Assembly (NCBI GenBank): GCA_963747835.1
Contig: CAVVGO010000005.1
Coordinates: forward strand, 992,001-1,056,000
Origin: JAJPKK01 sp963747835
GTDB taxonomy: Bacteria > Pseudomonadota > Alphaproteobacteria > Rhizobiales > Xanthobacteraceae
Reading direction: 5' to 3'
Length of the DNA stretch: 64,000 bases
Part shown: positions 36,265 to 46,200 of the stretch, piece after piece
How the letters are laid out: every line of letters starts with the position of its first letter
Numbering within the stretch: the first letter of the stretch is position 1
The notes under the pieces: model-generated
What the model was told of the DNA's origin: nothing
Databases searched by the model: none
Seen by the model: only the letters and a program-made list of their open reading frames with translations
Program-made: the position numbers and the translations under genes

Positions 36265-37494
36265 TCATTTGTCCGGCGACGTCGGGATGTCAACCCCGCC
36301 TTTGACGTGTTTGATGGGGCCCGCCGCGTTCGGCATGATGTCGAAGTCGAAGATCTCCGTCGGCAGGTACAAGGTGGCGCACGCGTTCGGGATGTCGACG
36401 ACGCCCGAGATGTGGCCCTGCACCGGGGCAGTACCGAGGATGGCGTAGGCCTGGGCCTTCGAGTAGCCGAACTTGTGCAAGTAGTTGATCGCATTGAGGC
36501 AGGCTTGCTGATAGGCGACGAAGATATCGAGATAGTGTTGCTTGCCATGGTCGTCGACCGAGACGCCCTCGAAGATCAGATAGTCGTTATAATTGGGTAT
36601 GATCGGAGACGGTCTAAAGATCGGGTTCTTGATGCCGTATTTGGCGATACCGTCCTTGATGATCTCGACCTTGAGATGCAGCCATCCCGCCATTTCAACG
36701 GCGCCGCAGAACGTGATCTCGCCATCGCCCTGGCTGAAGTGGAGGTCCCCCATGGAAAGGCCCGCGCCCTTCACATAGACCGGGAAATAGATCTTCGAGC
36801 CGCGCGACAGATCCTTGATGTCGCAATTGCCGCCATGTTCGCGGCCCGGTACGGTGCGGGCACCTTCGGACGCGATCTTGGTCTTGATATCGCCTTTTGC
36901 CGTGCCGGCATGGGCGGTGGCGGCAAAGGGCGGGTTGGCGAGCGGTGGAACGCGGGTCGGATCGGTCGAGATGAGTTCGACCTCGCGCTTGTTCCAGGTT
37001 TCGAGCATCTTCTGATCCGGCAGGCAGCCGATCAGCCCCGGATGGATGAGGCCTGCGAACTTGACGCCCGGCACATGGCGGGAGTGCGTGTAGAGGCCGG
37101 AAATGTCCCAGATCGATTTTTGCGCCAACGGAAAATGATCGGTAAGAAATCCGCCGCCGTTTTTCTTGGAGAAAAAGCCGTTGAAGCCCCACAGGCTATT
37201 CGGCAGCGCCCCGATGTCGAGAAGGTCCACCACCAGGAGATCGCCGGGCTCGGCGCCATGGACGCCAATCGGGCCCGACAGGAAATGCACGATCGACAGA
37301 TCGATGTCGCGCACGTCGTCGGCGGAATCGTTGTTCTTGATGAAACCGCCGGTCCAATCATAGGTCTGGACGATGAATTCCTCATCCGGCTTCACCCACG
37401 CGATCATCGGGATGTCGGGATGCCAGCGGTTGTGGATCGCCTCGTTCTTGTAAGGCGATTGTGACAAGTCGATCTCTATGAGGGTCTTAGGCAT
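36265..37494 (-). CDS. fmdA: Formamidase
   Basis: 409 residues, family length, from ATG 37494 after GAAGGAGTAGAC. FmdA/acetamidase fold: MPKTLIEIDLSQSPYKNEAI, HNRWHPDIPMIAWVKPDEEF, YDWTGGFIKNNDSADDVRDI, GPIGVHGAEPGDLLVVDLLD, and the catalytic/zinc region REHGGNCDIKDLSRGSKIYF plus GDLHFSQGDGEITFCGAVEM. It hydrolyses formamide to formate and ammonia in the cytosol. It follows the urtABCDE transporter genes, so the operon imports and degrades short amides/urea-type compounds for nitrogen. Confidence 0.95.
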   Translation of the reverse strand: MPKTLIEIDLSQSPYKNEAIHNRWHPDIPMIAWVKPDEEFIVQTYDWTGGFIKNNDSADDVRDIDLSIVHFLSGPIGVHGAEPGDLLVVDLLDIGALPNSLWGFNGFFSKKNGGGFLTDHFPLAQKSIWDISGLYTHSRHVPGVKFAGLIHPGLIGCLPDQKMLETWNKREVELISTDPTRVPPLANPPFAATAHAGTAKGDIKTKIASEGARTVPGREHGGNCDIKDLSRGSKIYFPVYVKGAGLSMGDLHFSQGDGEITFCGAVEMAGWLHLKVEIIKDGIAKYGIKNPIFRPSPIIPNYNDYLIFEGVSVDDHGKQHYLDIFVAYQQACLNAINYLHKFGYSKAQAYAILGTAPVQGHISGVVDIPNACATLYLPTEIFDFDIMPNAAGPIKHVKGGVDIPTSPDK

Positions 37495-37561
37495 TGTCTA
37501 CTCCTTCTGCTCTTGTAGCCCTCGATGGCGGGCGCTTGTGTGGATACGCGTTACTCTTGGC

Positions 37562-37585
37562 GGTACACTTGCAGGTACACTTGCA
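37562..37585. repeat. 12-bp direct tandem repeat
   Basis: GGTACACTTGCA occurs twice in a row, with degenerate copies on both sides (GTTACTCTTGGC, GGCACTCTTGGG). It lies in the 168-nt fmdA-urtE gap. Confidence 0.75.
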
Positions 37586-37662
37586 GGCACTCTTGGGGTT
37601 CTCACGGCATATTGCGGCGTAAGCCGTCCCGCTGGGTCGCGGGCCGGCGCAATCATGGGTAT

Positions 37663-38352
37663 TCAAACGGCCAGGAATTGGGCGATGGTCGCCTCGTCGA
37701 CGTGGTCGCGGGTGTCGCTGTGGACCACCCGGCCGTTCTCCATCACCAAAATGCGGTCGGCAATTTCGAGAATGAAACTCAACACCTGCTCGCACACCAC
37801 GATGCAGAGATTGCGAAGCTGGCGGATCTCCTTGAGGAGCTTCGCGATCTCCTTGATCACCGAGGGCTGGATGCCCTCGGTCGGTTCGTCGAGCAGGAGA
37901 ATCTTCGGATCGCTGGCAAGCGCGCGCGCGATCGCAAGCTGCTGCTGCTGGCCGCCCGACAGATTGCCGCCGCGGCGCTTCTCGAATTCCCGCAGCACCG
38001 GAAACAAGGTGTAGATCTCTTCGGGGACTTCAGACTTGCCGGTGACCACGAGACCGGTCTCGATGTTCTCCCGCACCGTCATCGTGCCGAAGATCTGGCG
38101 GCCCTGGGGCACGTAGGCGAGGCCGCGCTTGACCCGCGAGTGGCTCGGCATGCCAGTTACGTCGGTGCCGTCGATAATAACCTGCCCGGAGCGGGTCGGC
38201 ATCACGCCGATGAGCGATTTCATCAAGGTCGATTTACCCATGCCGTTGCGGCCCACCACGGCGACAATTTCGCCCGGCGCGACGGCGAAATTGACGCCGT
38301 GAAGCACTTGGCTCTGGCCATAGGCGACATTGAGATTGCGGACGTCGAACAA
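37663..38352 (-). CDS. urtE: Urea/short-chain amide ABC transporter ATPase UrtE
   Basis: 229 residues. Walker A is GRNGMGKSTLMKSL and the LivF/UrtE-type stretch is RGLAYVPQGRQIFGTMTVRE. The signature is LSGGQQQQLAIARAL and Walker B is ILLLDEPTEGIQPSVI, with the UrtE-like EQVLSFILEIADRILVMENG. It pairs with UrtD. Separated from urtD by 173 nt of fold-back repeats, an unusually wide gap in an otherwise tight operon. Confidence 0.92.
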   Translation of the reverse strand: MFDVRNLNVAYGQSQVLHGVNFAVAPGEIVAVVGRNGMGKSTLMKSLIGVMPTRSGQVIIDGTDVTGMPSHSRVKRGLAYVPQGRQIFGTMTVRENIETGLVVTGKSEVPEEIYTLFPVLREFEKRRGGNLSGGQQQQLAIARALASDPKILLLDEPTEGIQPSVIKEIAKLLKEIRQLRNLCIVVCEQVLSFILEIADRILVMENGRVVHSDTRDHVDEATIAQFLAV

Positions 38353-38414
38353 GATCGTTCTCCTTGATGAACTCAGAACAGATTTAATTCAGCCTCATGC
38401 ACTGCGCAGGTCAC

Positions 38415-38493
38415 GGCCGGGCTTGTCCCGGCCATCCCGATCAGGAAGGTGCAGTCCCCTCCTTATCGGGGTCGCCGGGTCAAGACCGGCGAC
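38415..38493. repeat. Two REP-type hairpins between urtD and urtE
   Basis: GGCCGGG-CTTGT-CCCGGCC (38415-38433) and GTCGCCGG-GTCAAGA-CCGGCGAC (38471-38493) are perfect short stems. The first matches the hairpin GGCCGGA-ACAAG-TCCGGCC at 48007-48025, so this is a dispersed family. They may adjust urtE expression by mRNA stability. Confidence 0.7.
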
Positions 38494-38525
38494 GACAATT
38501 CAAATCAAGTGAAAATCGCTCCTAG

Positions 38526-39272
38526 CTAATGTCCCAGATAAACTTCCTTGACCTGCGGATTGTCCTGGATGGCCGCCATGCTGCCCTCGGCCAGAACCTT
38601 GCCCTGGTGCAGCACGGTGACCCGGTGCGCAATGCTTTCGACGAATTTCATGTCGTGCTCGATGACGATGACGCCGCGTCCCTTGGAGACGCGTTCGAGC
38701 AGTTCCGCCGTGCGGGTGCGCTCCGACACGCTCATGCCGGCGACCGGCTCATCGAGCATCAGGAGTTCCGGGTCCTGCATCAGCAGCATGCCGATCTCGA
38801 GCCATTGTTTCTGGCCATGGCTCAAGGTCTCGGCGAGTCGATCGAGAGCCTCTTCCAGAAACACCATGCGGGCGATCTCGCGCACGCGTTCGATCACTTC
38901 GTCGGTACGCTTCCAGAACAGGGCGCCGCCCACGTTGCGGCCGCGCGGCACCGAAATTTCCAGGTTCTCGAACACCGTCAGGTCTTCATAGATCGACGGG
39001 GTCTGGAACTTGCGTCCGATACCGCGGCGCACGATCTCATGCTCCTTAAGCCCGGTGATTTCCTGATCCTTGAACTTGATCGAGCCTTCGGAAACCTTGG
39101 TGCGGCCGCAGATCAGGTCGAGCACTGTGGTCTTGCCGGCTCCGTTGGGGCCGATGATCACCCGCAGCTCGTTCTTGTCGATATAGAGGTTGAGATCATT
39201 GACGGCCTTGAAGCCGTCGAAGGAGACCGTCACGCTTTCGAGCGCGAGCAGGAAGTCGGTGCTGTTCGACAT
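38526..39272 (-). CDS. urtD: Urea/short-chain amide ABC transporter ATPase UrtD
   Basis: 248 residues. Walker A is GPNGAGKTTVLDLICG and the Q-loop is GIGRKFQTPSIYEDLTVFEN, typical of UrtD. The signature is LSHGQKQWLEIGMLL, Walker B is LLMLDEPVAGMSVSE and the H-loop is GVIVIEHDMKFVESIAHRVT. LSHGQKQ in place of LSGGQ is the UrtD norm. 13 bp downstream of urtC. Confidence 0.93.
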   Translation of the reverse strand: MSNSTDFLLALESVTVSFDGFKAVNDLNLYIDKNELRVIIGPNGAGKTTVLDLICGRTKVSEGSIKFKDQEITGLKEHEIVRRGIGRKFQTPSIYEDLTVFENLEISVPRGRNVGGALFWKRTDEVIERVREIARMVFLEEALDRLAETLSHGQKQWLEIGMLLMQDPELLMLDEPVAGMSVSERTRTAELLERVSKGRGVIVIEHDMKFVESIAHRVTVLHQGKVLAEGSMAAIQDNPQVKEVYLGH

Positions 39273-39285
39273 CGGTCAGGCCTTC

Positions 39286-40407
39286 CTATTCCGCCGGCGC
39301 TGGGCTTGGCTGCGCGGCGCGGCCGCCTCCGCGCAACTTTCCGAACAACGGCGCGAGCTGGTCGGTGACGAGGCCCGCGAGCCCGCGCGGGAATGCCAGC
39401 ACCACGAGAATGAAAAGTCCGCCCATGGCGAACAGCCACAGCTCGGGAAAGCTTTCCGAGAACACCGTCTTACCCCAGTTGACGAGCAGCGTGCCCACCA
39501 CCGCGCCGACGATGGAGTGACGGCCGCCCACCGCACAGAAGATCACCATCTCGATCGACGGCACGATGCCGACGAAGGATGGCGACATGAATCCAACCTG
39601 GAGCGTGAACATGGCGCCGCCGACGGCGGCGATCGATGCGGCGAGGCAGAATATGAATACCTTGAAATTCGCGACGTCATAGCCGGAGAACCGTACTCGC
39701 TCCTCCTTGTCGCGCACTGCCACGAGGATGCGTCCGAGCTTGCTCGCGATCACGAAGCGCGCCAGCAGCATCGATGCGAGCAGCAAAGCGCAGCAGACGA
39801 AATAGAGGATGTATTTCGCGTGGTCGGTGCGGATGTCCCAGCCGAGCAGCGTGCGCAGGTCGGTGATGCCGTTGATGCCGCCGGTGAAGTCCTGGCGGCC
39901 GACGATCAGAATGGTGAGCACCGCCGCCACCGCCTGGGTGATAATGGCGAAGTAGACGCCCCCGACGCGCCGCTTGAACATCGGAACCGCGAGGATGAAC
40001 GCCGCGAGGGCCGGCACCAAGATGACGGCGACAAGTGCGAAAGGCAGGGACTTGAACGGAACCCAGAAGAACGGCAGTTCGGTGAGTTGGTTCCAGTCCA
40101 TGAAGTCTGGAATGCCGGGCGTCGACTGGATCTTGGTGTTGGCGACGCTCGACGCCTCAAGCTTGAGGAACATCGCCATGCAGTAGCCGCCGAGGCCGAA
40201 AAAGACGCCCTGGCCCAGGCTCAGAATTCCCGTGTAACCCCAGCACAGCACGAGGCCGACGGCGACGAAGGCGTAGGTCAGGTATTTGCCCACCAGATTG
40301 AGGCGGAAGTTGTCGAGCAGCAGCGGCAGCACCACCACGATCAGGAGGGCGATCAGGGCGAAACCGATGAGCTCGAGGTTGCGATTGTTCTTGAGTGCAG
40401 CCGACAT
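39286..40407 (-). CDS. urtC: Urea/short-chain amide ABC transporter permease UrtC
   Basis: 373 residues with about ten membrane segments. The N-terminal LELIGFALIALLIVVVLPLL and CWGYTGILSLGQGVFFGLGG follow the LivM/UrtC plan, with a long loop (~residues 90-120) characteristic of UrtC. AVRDKEERVRFSGYDVANFK is the cytoplasmic coupling segment and FCAVGGRHSIVGAVVGTLLV the conserved C-terminal motif. 6 bp after urtB. Confidence 0.92.
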   Translation of the reverse strand: MSAALKNNRNLELIGFALIALLIVVVLPLLLDNFRLNLVGKYLTYAFVAVGLVLCWGYTGILSLGQGVFFGLGGYCMAMFLKLEASSVANTKIQSTPGIPDFMDWNQLTELPFFWVPFKSLPFALVAVILVPALAAFILAVPMFKRRVGGVYFAIITQAVAAVLTILIVGRQDFTGGINGITDLRTLLGWDIRTDHAKYILYFVCCALLLASMLLARFVIASKLGRILVAVRDKEERVRFSGYDVANFKVFIFCLAASIAAVGGAMFTLQVGFMSPSFVGIVPSIEMVIFCAVGGRHSIVGAVVGTLLVNWGKTVFSESFPELWLFAMGGLFILVVLAFPRGLAGLVTDQLAPLFGKLRGGGRAAQPSPAPAE

Positions 40408-40413
40408 GCGTTG

Positions 40414-41340
40414 TCACCTTCTGACTTTGAGGACGAACAGCCCCTGGGGACGCAACATGAGAAGCCCGATGACGATGAGAAGCGTGAGCACCTTCGCCAT
40501 CGATCCGGACATGAAGAATTCAAGCGTCGATTGCGACTGCGAGATCGTGAGTGCCGACGCGATGGTGCCAAGCAGGCTCTGGGCACCGCCGAACACGACC
40601 ACCAGGAAGGTATCGACGATGTAGAGCTGGCCGGCCGTCGGACTGGTCGATCCGATCATGGTGAAGGCCGAGCCGGCGATGCCGGCGATGCCGCAGCCGA
40701 GCCCGAAGGTCAGCCGGTCGATTCGGCGCGTGTCGATCCCGACGGCGCCGCTCATGGTGCGATTAGCCACCACCGCGCGCACCTGGAGGCCCCAGCGCGA
40801 ACGGTACATCAGGAGCGCAACAACCCCCGTGATGACGAGCGTCAACCCCATCACGAACAGGCCGTTGATCTGGACCTCGATGGTGTCGGTGACAGGAAGC
40901 GAGCCCATCATCCAGGGTGGCAGTTCGACACCGACCTCGCGCGCTCCGAAAATCGAACGGAAGGCCTGTTGCAGGATAAGGCTGAGCCCCCAGGTCGCCA
41001 GCAACGTGTCGAGCGGGCGGGCATAGAGGTGGCGTATCAGCAGCCATTCGACCGCGAGGCCGAGCGCGCCGGACACGATGAACGCCACCACCATGGCGAT
41101 GAAGAAGTAGCCGACGTAGATGCCCGGCGCATAGGTCTGAACAAGGTGAGAGCAGAGATAGGTCATGTAGGCGCCAAGGATCATGAACTCGCCATGGGCC
41201 ATGTTGATCACGCCCATCTGCCCGAAAATGATCGCCAGCCCCAACGCCATCAGAAGAAACACCGAGAACAGGATCAGTCCGGCGAAACCCTGCATCGCCA
41301 GGATCGAACCCAACTCGCCAAATGAATATCCTCCGAGCAT
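40414..41340 (-). CDS. urtB: Urea/short-chain amide ABC transporter permease UrtB
   Basis: 308 residues. LivH/UrtB permease signatures: GLAIIFGQMGVINMAHGEFM near the N-terminus, EVGVELPPWMMGSLPVTDTI in the UrtB-specific loop, and VVFGGAQSLLGTIASALTIS near the C-terminus. It lacks the N-terminal extension that some UrtB proteins carry; this is the short form. It starts 185 nt after urtA, with a strong hairpin in the gap. Confidence 0.92.
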   Translation of the reverse strand: MLGGYSFGELGSILAMQGFAGLILFSVFLLMALGLAIIFGQMGVINMAHGEFMILGAYMTYLCSHLVQTYAPGIYVGYFFIAMVVAFIVSGALGLAVEWLLIRHLYARPLDTLLATWGLSLILQQAFRSIFGAREVGVELPPWMMGSLPVTDTIEVQINGLFVMGLTLVITGVVALLMYRSRWGLQVRAVVANRTMSGAVGIDTRRIDRLTFGLGCGIAGIAGSAFTMIGSTSPTAGQLYIVDTFLVVVFGGAQSLLGTIASALTISQSQSTLEFFMSGSMAKVLTLLIVIGLLMLRPQGLFVLKVRR

Positions 41341-41386
41341 GCGCGGCTCCTGCGGTGAAAGACGACGGCGGGTGTCTTCTGAAGTT

Positions 41387-41417
41387 CTGCCTCTCCGGAC
41401 AGCATCCGGAGAGGCAG
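41387..41417 (-). repeat. Intercistronic hairpin between urtA and urtB
   Basis: CTGCCTCTCCGGA (41387-41399), CAGCA loop, TCCGGAGAGGCAG (41405-41417): a perfect 13-bp stem with no T-run. Placed after a binding-protein gene, such stems commonly protect the upstream mRNA, so urtA would be made in excess over the permease. Confidence 0.8.
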
Positions 41418-41525
41418 GTGGTGGTGTCGCGGTGCGTCCGGTGCGATGCCCGGGAGGCTGGAGACCTCAGAGGACGCTTGGGAGATGACCCGGGCGCCGC
41501 ACGTGAACGACCCGCGACGTCGAAG

Positions 41526-42797
41526 TTACTGGTAGCCTTTCGGGAACGGATCGGGCTCCATGAGTTCAGCCGTTTCGTAAACGACGTCGTATTGACCGTC
41601 GGTGCGGGCGCGGCCGACGCGCGTCTTGCTCCACAGATGATGGTTTTCGTGGATGCGTACATAGCCTTCGGGCGCGCCCTTGAACTCGACGCCGGGCGAA
41701 GCGGCGGCGACCTTGTCGATGTCGAACGAGCCGGCCTTCTCGACCGTGAGCTTCCACAGCCAGGGGCCCAGATAGGCGGCCTGGGTCACGTCGCCGATCA
41801 CGGTCTTCTCGCCCCACATCTTGTGGAAGGCGGCGACAAAGGGCTGGTTGTTGTCGTTCTTAAGCGACTGGAAGTACTTCATGCAGGCGTAGGCGCCGAC
41901 GATGTTCTCCCCGCCGATGCCGTCGATCTCGTCCTCGGTGACCGAGATGGTCATCAGGGTCTGCTTGGTGAGGTCGATGCCGGCCGCTTTGAGCTGCTTG
42001 TAGAATGCGACATTGGAGCCGCCGACGATGATGGCGTAGATCACGTCGGGCTTGGTGAGCTTGATCTTGTTGATGACGGAGTTGAACTGGGTGTTGCCGA
42101 GCGGGAAGTATTCCTCGCCCAGGACTTTGAGCTTGAGCACGTTTTCGATGTGCTTGCGGGCGATCTTGTTCGACGTGCGCGGCCAGATGTAGTCGGAGCC
42201 GAGCAGGTAGAAGGTCTTGGCGCCCTTTTCCTTCTGCACCCAGTTGAGGCCGGCGAGGATCTGCTGAGTCGCTTCCTGGCCGGTGTAGATGACGTTCTTG
42301 GATTGCTCCAGGCCTTCGTAGAAGGTCGGATAATAGAGCATGCCATTATATTGCTCGAATACCGGCAGCACGGCCTTGCGGGAGGCCGAGGTCCAGCAGC
42401 CCATCACGGCCGCTGCCTTGTCGTTGACAAGGAGCTTTTTCGCCTTCTCGGCGAAGTTCGGCCAGTCGCTCTGCCCGTCTTCCTGAATGAACTTGATTTT
42501 GCGCCCGAGCACACCGCCCTGGGCGTTGATCTGTTCGATGGCGAGCTTCTCGGCCTCGACCGATCCGGTCTCCGAGATCGCCATGGTGCCGGTGATCGAG
42601 TGAAGGATGCCGACAGTCACGTCGGTGTCGGTCACCGCAAGCCCGGTGGTATTGACCTTCGCGGTGGGGAATTGTTGCGCCCACGCAAGGGGTGGCATCA
42701 TCGCTGTCGCCGACACTGCGGCGGTGCCGACAAGCAACTTGCGGCGGAACGGGGATTCCAACTCCGGCGAGGGATGATCTGGACGGTCTGAAGACAT
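41526..42797 (-). CDS. urtA: Urea/short-chain amide-binding protein UrtA
   Basis: 423 residues from ATG 42797, after AAATCGAGGCGCCGC. A Tat-like/Sec leader (FRRKLLVGTAAVSATAMMPP, LAWAQQ) precedes a type I binding-protein fold. UrtA hallmarks are TVGILHSITGTMAISETGSV, EDGQSDWPNFAEKAKKLLVN, AVMGCWTSASRKAVLPVFEQ and YYPTFYEGLEQSKNVIYTGQ. It starts the operon urtA-B-C-D-E-fmdA. The fmdA link favours short amides or urea as ligand. Confidence 0.95.
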   Translation of the reverse strand: MSSDRPDHPSPELESPFRRKLLVGTAAVSATAMMPPLAWAQQFPTAKVNTTGLAVTDTDVTVGILHSITGTMAISETGSVEAEKLAIEQINAQGGVLGRKIKFIQEDGQSDWPNFAEKAKKLLVNDKAAAVMGCWTSASRKAVLPVFEQYNGMLYYPTFYEGLEQSKNVIYTGQEATQQILAGLNWVQKEKGAKTFYLLGSDYIWPRTSNKIARKHIENVLKLKVLGEEYFPLGNTQFNSVINKIKLTKPDVIYAIIVGGSNVAFYKQLKAAGIDLTKQTLMTISVTEDEIDGIGGENIVGAYACMKYFQSLKNDNNQPFVAAFHKMWGEKTVIGDVTQAAYLGPWLWKLTVEKAGSFDIDKVAAASPGVEFKGAPEGYVRIHENHHLWSKTRVGRARTDGQYDVVYETAELMEPDPFPKGYQ

Positions 42798-43228
42798 GCG
42801 GCGCCTCGATTTAGCTTTGTTGATTTCTGAGGGAGGCGAGCTGTTCGCGCTCCACCGCCGGATAAGAAGCGACAATGGTGCGATGCAGCATACGTCATAT
42901 GACGTATGTCCCTACGCAATATTCCCCCCCAAGATGGAGCGAGCTTTGGAGGGGAGTTTTGAGGCCGTGGCCGGACCTGGCGTAGTGGTCGATTTGCCCT
43001 ATATTGCAGCGTGCTTTGCCAAGTCTTTGACCACGCCAGCCGCTCCCTTTCGGCATAAGTTCTGCTGCGGTTGGGGATGCCGGAATGCCATAACAAAGCC
43101 TGGAAGGTGAATATTGCGACGCAACATTTCATCACGGCTGGGATCGCTCGGGCATCCTCGCGCCGCCCCCGAGCGCCGCATGCAAATCGAGGAAGCGTCC
43201 AAGCGAGCGAAATGACAGGAGGGGCAGC
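42798..43228. other. Divergent regulatory region urtA / transporter-kinase
   Basis: 431 bp without a gene. It must contain the promoters of both the urt-fmd operon (leftward) and the transporter-histidine-kinase operon (rightward). It holds a perfect 20-bp palindrome (42889-42908) and an AT-richer stretch. I see no good sigma-54 -24/-12 box. Confidence 0.6.
42889..42908. promoter_or_regulatory. Perfect 20-bp palindrome, candidate operator
   Basis: CATACGTCAT-ATGACGTATG is self-complementary over all 20 bases. It lies 92 bp upstream of the urtA start and 321 bp upstream of the transporter-kinase start. Dyads of this kind are bound by dimeric regulators. The LuxR/NarL-type regulator encoded at 46593 is the natural candidate. 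The palindrome is directly seen; the binding is inferred. Confidence 0.6.
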
Positions 43229-46200
43229 ATGACTGCTCACCAGCGCATCGTTCGCGTGCGGAGAAACTATAATAAGTGGGTCGCCAATCAGACCCTGGAA
43301 GACTATGCGCTGCGCTTCACTGCGAAGAGCGCGCGTAAGTGGTCGAGTTTGCGCGTCGCCAACACCGCGATCGGGGCGATTTCGTTTCTTGCGCTCGAGG
43401 CAATCGGCGGCGCGATCACGATCAACTACGGGTTCGCCAATGCGACGGCCGCCATTCTGGTGGTCGGCGGGTTGATCTTCCTTACCGGTCTTCCGATTGC
43501 CTATTACGCGGCCACCTACGGGGTGGACATCGATCTGCTGACGCGCGGCGCCGGCTTCGGCTATATCGGATCGACCGTCACATCCCTGATCTATGCTTCA
43601 TTCACGTTTCTGTTCTTCGCCATCGAAGCCGCGATCATGTCGCTTGCGTTGGAGATGTGGTTTGGCTTGCCGCTGTTCATCGGCTACGTGGTGAGCGCGG
43701 TGGTGGTCATTCCCCTTGTGACCCACGGCATCACCTTCATCAGCCGGCTGCAGCTATGGACCCAGCCGATCTGGATTGTCCTTCATCTGCTGCCGTTTGC
43801 TGCCATCGCGATTTACGATGCGGGCTCGTTCGAGGGCTGGACGCACTATGGCGGACGCGCCGGAGCGGAGGGCCTTTCGTTCAATCTCGTGCTGTTCGGC
43901 GCGGCGTCGACCGTGGTGTTCTCGCTGATCGCGCAGATCGGCGAGCAGGTCGATTTTCTGCGCTTCCTGCCGGAGCGCGGCGCTGGGCGGCCCGCCGCAT
44001 GGTGGACCGCCTATCTCGCGGCCGGACCGGGCTGGATCATTCCCGGACTATTGAAGCTGCTGGCGGGCTCGTTCCTGGCCTATCTGGCGATCCGGCACCT
44101 GGTGCCGGTCGACAAGGCAGACGAGCCGACGCAAATGTATCTCGTGGCTTTTGAGAACGTCTTCTCGTCGCCACGCGTTGCGCTCGCCTTCACCTGCACA
44201 TTCGTCATCATTTCCCAGATCAAGATCAACGTCACCAATGCCTATGCGGGCTCGATTGCGTGGTCGAACTTCTTTTCGCGGCTGACGCACAGCCACCCGG
44301 GGCGCGTCGTATGGCTTGTCTTCAACGTTGCGATCGCGCTCCTCTTGATGGAGCTCGGCATTTTCAAGGCGCTCGAACACATACTCGGGCTTTATTCGAT
44401 CGTCGCGGTCGCCTGGGTCGGTGCCCTGGTGGCGGATCTTGTCGTCAACAAGCCCCTGGGCCTGAGCCCGCCTTTCATCGAATTCAAGCGCGCGCATCTC
44501 TACGATATCAATCCGGTCGGCGTTGGCGCCATGATTCTTGCGACCGCGATGGGAATCGCGGCCTACGCGGGCATGTTCGGCGCCGTGATGCAGGCGCTGG
44601 CGAGTTTCGTTGCGCTTGGGGTCGCCTTCGTGACGGCGCCGGCGATTGCCGCCGCCACACGCGGGAAGTTCTATCTGGCGCGGGCGCCGCGCAAGTTGCT
44701 CGACGGCCATAGCACGGTGCGCTGCTGCATATGCGAGCACTTCTTCGAGGCGGAGGACATGGCCCAGTGTCCGGCCTATTCGGGACCGATCTGTTCGCTG
44801 TGCTGCTCGCTGGAGACGAGATGCCGCGATTGCTGCAAGCCGCAGGCGCGAATCTCCAACCAGATCGGCGCCTTCGCCGAACGCAGCCTGCCCGGCTGGG
44901 TCGTGAAGTCGCTGTACACCGACATCAGTCAATATGTCGGGGTGCTGTCGCTGTTCGCTGTGATCATCGGTTCGGTTCTCATCTTCGTATATTTCCAGGT
45001 CTCGTTCGAATCGGAGGCGCAAAAGGAAATCCTGCGTTCGACCCTGTGGACCGTGTTCTTCATCCTGGCGATCGTCGCCGGCGTCGCCGCATGGCTATTC
45101 GTGCTGGTGCATGAGAGCCGGCGGGTCGCCGAGGAGGAAACCAGGCGCCAAACCGAATTGCTGATGCAGGAAATCGAGGCCCACCAGCGCACCGACGCGA
45201 AATTGCAGGAGGCCAAGGAAAAAGCCGAAGCGGCCAGCAAGGCGAAGAGCCGCTACGTGGTAGGATTGAGCCACGAGTTGCGCACCCCGCTCAATGCCGT
45301 CCTCGGCTACGCTCAGATTCTGGAGCGCGATCCCGCGATTCCGATGCGCCGCCTCGACGCGATACGGGTGGTGCGCCGCAATGCCGAGTACCTGTCGGGT
45401 CTGATCGACGGGCTTCTCGACATCTCCAAGATCGAAGCCGGCCGGTTCCACCTCAATCGCAACGAAGTGCGGCTGCGCGAATTTCTGGACCAACTCGTCG
45501 ACATGTTCCAGTTGCAGGCGAGCGCCAAGGGCATCGCATTCCGATTCACTGCATCCGAGAAGCTTCCGGCCTCGGTCTATACCGACGAGAACAGGCTGCG
45601 CCAGATTCTCATCAATCTCCTCTCCAATGCGATCAAGTTCACCGATGTCGGACATGTGACCATGCGGGTCGACTATCGCAACCAGGTCGCCCGCTTTGAA
45701 GTCGAGGATTCCGGCATCGGCATCCATCCAAACGATCTCGATCGCATCTTCCAGCCGTTCGAGCGCGCCCAACACGGTCCCGTCATCGCCAAGACCGGCA
45801 CGGGGCTTGGGCTGACGATCACCAAGATGCTCGCGCAGACCATGGGGGGTGAAATCACGGTGCGCAGCGAGCCTGGGCATGGCAGCGTGTTTCAGGTCAA
45901 GCTCATGCTGTCCGCGGTCGCCCGGCCGCGCAACGCCCCTCCACTTGAGCGCCGGGTGCGAGGCTACGACGGCCCGCGTCAGACCATTCTGGTCGTCGAT
46001 GACGACCAGGTTCACCGCAATCTCGTCTGTGAGCTCCTCGAACCGCTCGGCTTCAACGTCATGACGGCCGCAAACGGTGCCGCCTGCCTCGCACTCGTCA
46101 GCGAGTGTCTGCCGAACCTGATCCTGCTCGATATTTCAATGCCGGACATTGACGGATGGACGGTCGCGCGCCAATTGCGCCAGATGCTGCGCGAACGGCC

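Noticed and set aside
39190..41325. 711-codon plus-strand frame opposite urtB-urtC-urtD
   Set aside because: Antisense to three clear transporter genes; His/Glu/Arg-rich composition typical of GC-rich antisense frames; no ribosome site or domain.
41322..42791. 489-codon plus frame opposite urtA, and similar ones at 29111-30406, 32039-33385 and 45095-46015
   Set aside because: All are antisense shadows of well-supported genes with no motifs of their own.
42798..43228. Sigma-54 promoter for the nitrogen-scavenging operon
   Set aside because: Expected for nitrogen control, but no TGGC-N8-TTGC pattern with correct spacing was found on either strand.
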